Shown here: positions 60,672 through 64,000 of the stretch, piece after piece | How the letters are laid out: each line of letters starts with the position of its first letter | Numbering within the stretch: position 1 is the first letter of the stretch | From: Pseudofabraea citricarpa | Taxonomy: Eukaryota > Ascomycota > Leotiomycetes > Helotiales > Dermateaceae | Reading direction: 5' to 3' | NCBI GenBank assembly: GCA_029641185.1 | Contig: JAPWGK010000025.1 | Location: 372,001 to 436,000, forward strand | Length of the DNA: 64,000 nt | Notes under the pieces: model-generated | Told to the model about the DNA's origin: nothing | Seen by the model: the letters and a program-made list of their open reading frames with translations, nothing else | The model's database searches: none | Translations under genes and position numbers: made by a program

Positions 60672-61111
60672 GGTTGTGGTTGTGGTTGTGGGATTGTTTG
60701 GTTGGTCTTGGGTGGAGGTGGAGGTGTGGATTTGGTGAGGAGGGGAGAGATAGATGATGATGGTGATTGTGAGTACTGACTGACTGTACTTTACTTTCCG
60801 GTACCTGGGCCTGGTCGCAAGGCACAAGGCTCTGGGGTTTCGCGTTCCAGAAGGGCGCGCCAAACAAATGGAAGCCTGAGCCTTGAGGGGAAGAAGCTCA
60901 AGCCTTCCGTCGCCTTGCGCTTTGAACGTGCGTAGTTCTACGGAGTACGGGTACTGTACATGGCATGACCTCACACGACAAAACAAACAACCTAACCTCC
61001 CACTCCATTCCACTCTTCCCTCGCTCCTCCACCAGACAGCCATGAAACCTCGATAGAGGAGAGACCGAGAGAGAGAGAGAGACAGGAAAAGAAAAGGAAA
61101 AGAAAAGAGCC
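60672..61111. promoter_or_regulatory. Divergent region of HSBP1-like and Dsc1 genes
   Basis: 440 bp between opposite start codons; must hold both promoters. A GTGGTTGTGGTTGTG run lies just upstream of the HSBP1-like ATG and a GA/AAAAG-rich purine run (about 61063-61108) just upstream of the Dsc1 ATG. Confidence 0.45.
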
Positions 61112-63655
61112 ATGCCGACGCAACACCCGCCGCCTCAGGAATACGCCCGCGTCTTCATCATCCTCGTCTTCCTGTTCTACCTGTATACCTCGCCCGATCA
61201 ACAGGTCGGACCGCCAGGGTTCCCGCGCGCGCGCGACTTCGCCGCCGAGCGCGTGGCCAGGCAGAGACATGCGCTCCAGGTGCTGAACACGACGGCCTGG
61301 GCCGACTTCGAACCGCACCGAGACGGCTACAACCCGCCGCGCTACCTGAACCTGACGGGCTTCCGCGAGAGCGACAACTACGACTGGGAGAGGCTGCAGG
61401 GCTGGAAGGCCAGGAGCGATGTCTTCAGCAAGAGCTTTGTGGGCGCTGGGGCTGGGGCTGGGGCCGAGGCTAAGGATGGGCTCAGTGGTAGGGTCTACGA
61501 GAATGTCACCGGTATTGTGCAGGGCAAGTGGGTGAGGTATGAGGGCGATCTGGCTGCTCCTCCGGTGACAGGAGGCAGGAATTTGAACCTCACGGAGATC
61601 TCGCCCGGTATCGATTGGGCTTTTCGAAATGAAGAGGATTGGACGAGGAACATCACGGGGAAGGAGGGGAACTTGATGCTGAGGGTGGACGAGAAGACGG
61701 GCGAGTCAATGGATATTGGGGATGATAGTGCTGGAAAGATCCGAGAGGTTGCGGCGACGATGACGATTCAGGATGAGACGAGTAGTGGTGACGGATGGGA
61801 GATGCGCATTCACGGAGTCCACTGGCCTGCAAAGGGTGTCATGCTCATGACGACCACGAGTGAGAAGTTTGCTGGGATATTCGCTCTCCCACATCTGGCA
61901 CCTACCATGGAGCAGTATATATCGAGTCAGAAGATCCTGAACAAGACACTCGAGCAAACGATTGATCGGAACGAGAAGTCCATCTACTTTGAAGCCACCA
62001 ACCCGTGGTCCTCGAGCCCAAATAGCCAGAGCGATGCTATGTTTCCGGTCCCGCATTGCGAGTATCTCGTCTATGTGCAGGTTCATCCGATCTCAGCCCA
62101 GTTCATGAACAAGCTGGATGATTTCCCAAGAGATCTGAAGAGTCCGCTGAATGCCATGCGCCAATTTGAGGAAGAGCTTCGTTTCCCTACTGGTGCCCCA
62201 GTCGATGAGGTCCCTAAACTTCAGATGTCGGCTGTTCTTCTGTCGCCAGATTGCGGGTTTATGCTGGAATCGAAAGGACCTCCGACTTTTGCTCCCGTAG
62301 AAGGAGAACATCTTGTAGGTATGAAACAAGAGATTTGGCTGCAGAGTGTTCGAAACTGGCTACTCATCTTTGGTGTTGTTCTCTTTGGTCAGATCCTCAT
62401 TCTGAAGGTGCAGATGAAGGAGGCTTCAACCCCTTCAACTATTGCTCGGATCAGTTTGTTCACTGCCGGAATTATGGTCATGGCAGATTCGTTGATATTC
62501 GCAAGCTTTTCTCTATTGAGTGCTACTGCTCCGAATATCTTCCCTGCGGCTCTTCTGACCTCCTTTTCTGCCTTGTTATCGGTGGCTCTGGGGGTTCGCT
62601 TCACACTGGCGCTTCACAAGGCTCAAGAACCCGAGAGGAGAGAACGAGAGAGAGTGCGAGCAGCTGCTGAGGCTGCCTTGATTGCCTCAAGACCTGTACC
62701 AACTCCAACCGTGGTCGTCACCCCAGCAGGTGCCGATACTTTGCCAGCACCAGTCACTTCCGCCAGCGCTCGCAATAACGAGCTTCCTATTATTATACCT
62801 TCGGATCAAGACGTCGATGCTGAGATTGCTGAGGTCGCAAATGCTGCATCAGCAGTTCCTCGTCCACCACCAACTCCGGGCCAATTAATTCAGCCACCTC
62901 CTCCTCGGGGTGTTTCTGAGTTTGCCGCTATCTACGGCCAATTTGTTCTTGTCCTGTCCTTCCTCCTCTTCTTGACACTGTCTTCTGTGTCTTGGTCCGT
63001 ACCTTTCCGAACGGCTTACATCCACATCCTCTCGTTCGTCTATCTCTCCATCTGGCTGCCTCAAATCTATCGCAACGTGGTTCGGAATTGTCGAAAGGCG
63101 CTCCTGTGGAAGTTCATCATTGGGCAATCCGTCCTACGCTTGCTCCCGTTCGCCTACTTTTATCTGCGAGAGGATAATATTCTATTCGCTCGCACTGATT
63201 GGAAGGCTTTCACGGTATTGGTGGGATGGGTCTGGATACAGATCTGGGTATTGGTTGCGCAAGAGATTCTCGGCCCGCGTTGGGGATTGCCCAAACACTG
63301 GTACGAAGAAGGATGGGACTACCATCCTGTCCTTCGTGAAGACAATGTCGAAGCTGGTGGACTCCCCATCGGACTCGTGCAGATCCCCGACTCGCCTACA
63401 CAGACGCATTCTGGCGGCGAAAAGAAACACAACGCTCGAAGCGTCGACTGCGCAATCTGCATGCAGGTTCTTGAAGTTCCCGTCGTCGCAGCAGGCGAGG
63501 ACAATGAGATCGCTGGTGGAGTCGCTGGCATGCTGGCCAGACGAGCGTACATGATCACGCCCTGTCGACACGTCTTCCATAGTCACTGTCTGGAGGGCTG
63601 GATGAGGTTCAGGTTGCAGTGCCCAATCTGTAGAGAGAACCTGCCGCCGCTGTAA
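61112..63655 (+). CDS. dsc1: Golgi Dsc E3 ubiquitin ligase subunit 1 (Tul1-like)
   Basis: Membrane RING ligase of the Dsc complex, which in fungi acts in SREBP cleavage and Golgi/endosome protein quality control. Single exon, 847 residues. An N-terminal signal-anchor helix (YARVFIILVFLFYLY) is followed by a lumenal domain with several N-x-S/T sites (about 35-400), then a cluster of about seven helices (about 410-740) split by a Pro/Ala-rich cytosolic loop (about 505-600). The C-terminal RING-H2 starts at about residue 780: CAIC..., CRHVFHSHCLEGW and CPIC, all eight metal ligands present. A spacer between the second and third ligands is long (about 30 residues), as in Tul1. Length is normal. 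Confidence 0.94.
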   Translation: MPTQHPPPQEYARVFIILVFLFYLYTSPDQQVGPPGFPRARDFAAERVARQRHALQVLNTTAWADFEPHRDGYNPPRYLNLTGFRESDNYDWERLQGWKARSDVFSKSFVGAGAGAGAEAKDGLSGRVYENVTGIVQGKWVRYEGDLAAPPVTGGRNLNLTEISPGIDWAFRNEEDWTRNITGKEGNLMLRVDEKTGESMDIGDDSAGKIREVAATMTIQDETSSGDGWEMRIHGVHWPAKGVMLMTTTSEKFAGIFALPHLAPTMEQYISSQKILNKTLEQTIDRNEKSIYFEATNPWSSSPNSQSDAMFPVPHCEYLVYVQVHPISAQFMNKLDDFPRDLKSPLNAMRQFEEELRFPTGAPVDEVPKLQMSAVLLSPDCGFMLESKGPPTFAPVEGEHLVGMKQEIWLQSVRNWLLIFGVVLFGQILILKVQMKEASTPSTIARISLFTAGIMVMADSLIFASFSLLSATAPNIFPAALLTSFSALLSVALGVRFTLALHKAQEPERRERERVRAAAEAALIASRPVPTPTVVVTPAGADTLPAPVTSASARNNELPIIIPSDQDVDAEIAEVANAASAVPRPPPTPGQLIQPPPPRGVSEFAAIYGQFVLVLSFLLFLTLSSVSWSVPFRTAYIHILSFVYLSIWLPQIYRNVVRNCRKALLWKFIIGQSVLRLLPFAYFYLREDNILFARTDWKAFTVLVGWVWIQIWVLVAQEILGPRWGLPKHWYEEGWDYHPVLREDNVEAGGLPIGLVQIPDSPTQTHSGGEKKHNARSVDCAICMQVLEVPVVAAGEDNEIAGGVAGMLARRAYMITPCRHVFHSHCLEGWMRFRLQCPICRENLPPL

Positions 63656-64000
63656 ATAAAATGCGTTGATTGCATCTTGGGAGCGATGGCGTTTGGGATT
63701 CGAATGAATGTTAGTTAGAAGAAATGAATTAGCTTTCAAGGTTTTGGGAAAGGGAAACGTGACGTGTATGTAGTCTTGATTGCGTCTCTTATCGGTAGAG
63801 CGAGCCGATGGATTATGCACAAAAGGCACAGTAGCCACATGGACTGCATTTCCGTACCTGAGCTTAATCTCAAAGTAGTGAAGTGTCACCAGTACTTTGT
63901 ACAATGTGATAAATCACGTCACATGGCCCCCTATCGCCCCTCCCCCACTACTTCCTTGTTCGTAGAATTATCATCGTGACTTGAGAAATAGAGATCAGAG
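63656..64000. other. 3' flank of Dsc1 to window end
   Basis: No gene is seen in the last 345 bp. Confidence 0.5.

Overview
The window is nuclear DNA of a filamentous ascomycete (Pezizomycotina; a leotiomycete would fit, but this is inference). The reasons are short introns of about 45-175 bp with GT..AG ends and CTRAY-like branch sites, fungal-specific families (Fig1, Nep1-like protein, CorA-like, DAL5-type MFS, FEX, Dsc1), and one insertion that shows a saturated repeat-induced point mutation (RIP) pattern.

Layout. 1-8 kb is a compact housekeeping block: an unknown F-box/2EXR-like protein, CSN5 of the COP9 signalosome, mitochondrial glutamyl-tRNA synthetase (minus), a type I DnaJ chaperone and ribosomal protein L32. 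8-10 kb is a gene-poor stretch with a minisatellite. 10-33.5 kb is AT-rich and accessory in character: an unknown 315-residue protein, a possible small secreted protein, a Nep1-like (NPP1) secreted protein, a Fig1-type membrane protein, a large CorA-like protein, a frameshifted glutathione S-transferase, an MFS transporter facing a TauD-type dioxygenase, a decayed TPR protein, a small SRPBCC protein, and two related copies of an unrecognised membrane-protein family 16 kb apart. 33.8-42 kb is conserved again: uracil phosphoribosyltransferase and the fluoride exporter FEX (divergent), Ase1/PRC1 microtubule bundler, and a scytalone dehydratase-like protein. 44-53 kb holds a cytochrome P450 gene split by a 6.75-kb DNA transposon with terminal inverted repeats and an 8-bp target duplication; its interior is almost pure A/T. 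54-64 kb carries a tRNA-Trp, an S28 serine peptidase, a TigA-type protein disulfide isomerase, an HSBP1-like coiled-coil protein and the RING ubiquitin ligase Dsc1/Tul1.

How the genes relate. Most are unrelated neighbours. The one arrangement that looks functional is the head-to-head MFS transporter and TauD-type dioxygenase (23.3-27.6 kb), which suggests uptake and oxidation of one small acid, perhaps a sulfonate. The S28 peptidase and the Nep1-like protein are secreted. The most striking finding is the transposon: removing it together with one copy of its target duplication leaves the P450 reading frame open. Exon boundaries were worked out by hand from splice motifs, reading frame and family conservation; no searches were run.
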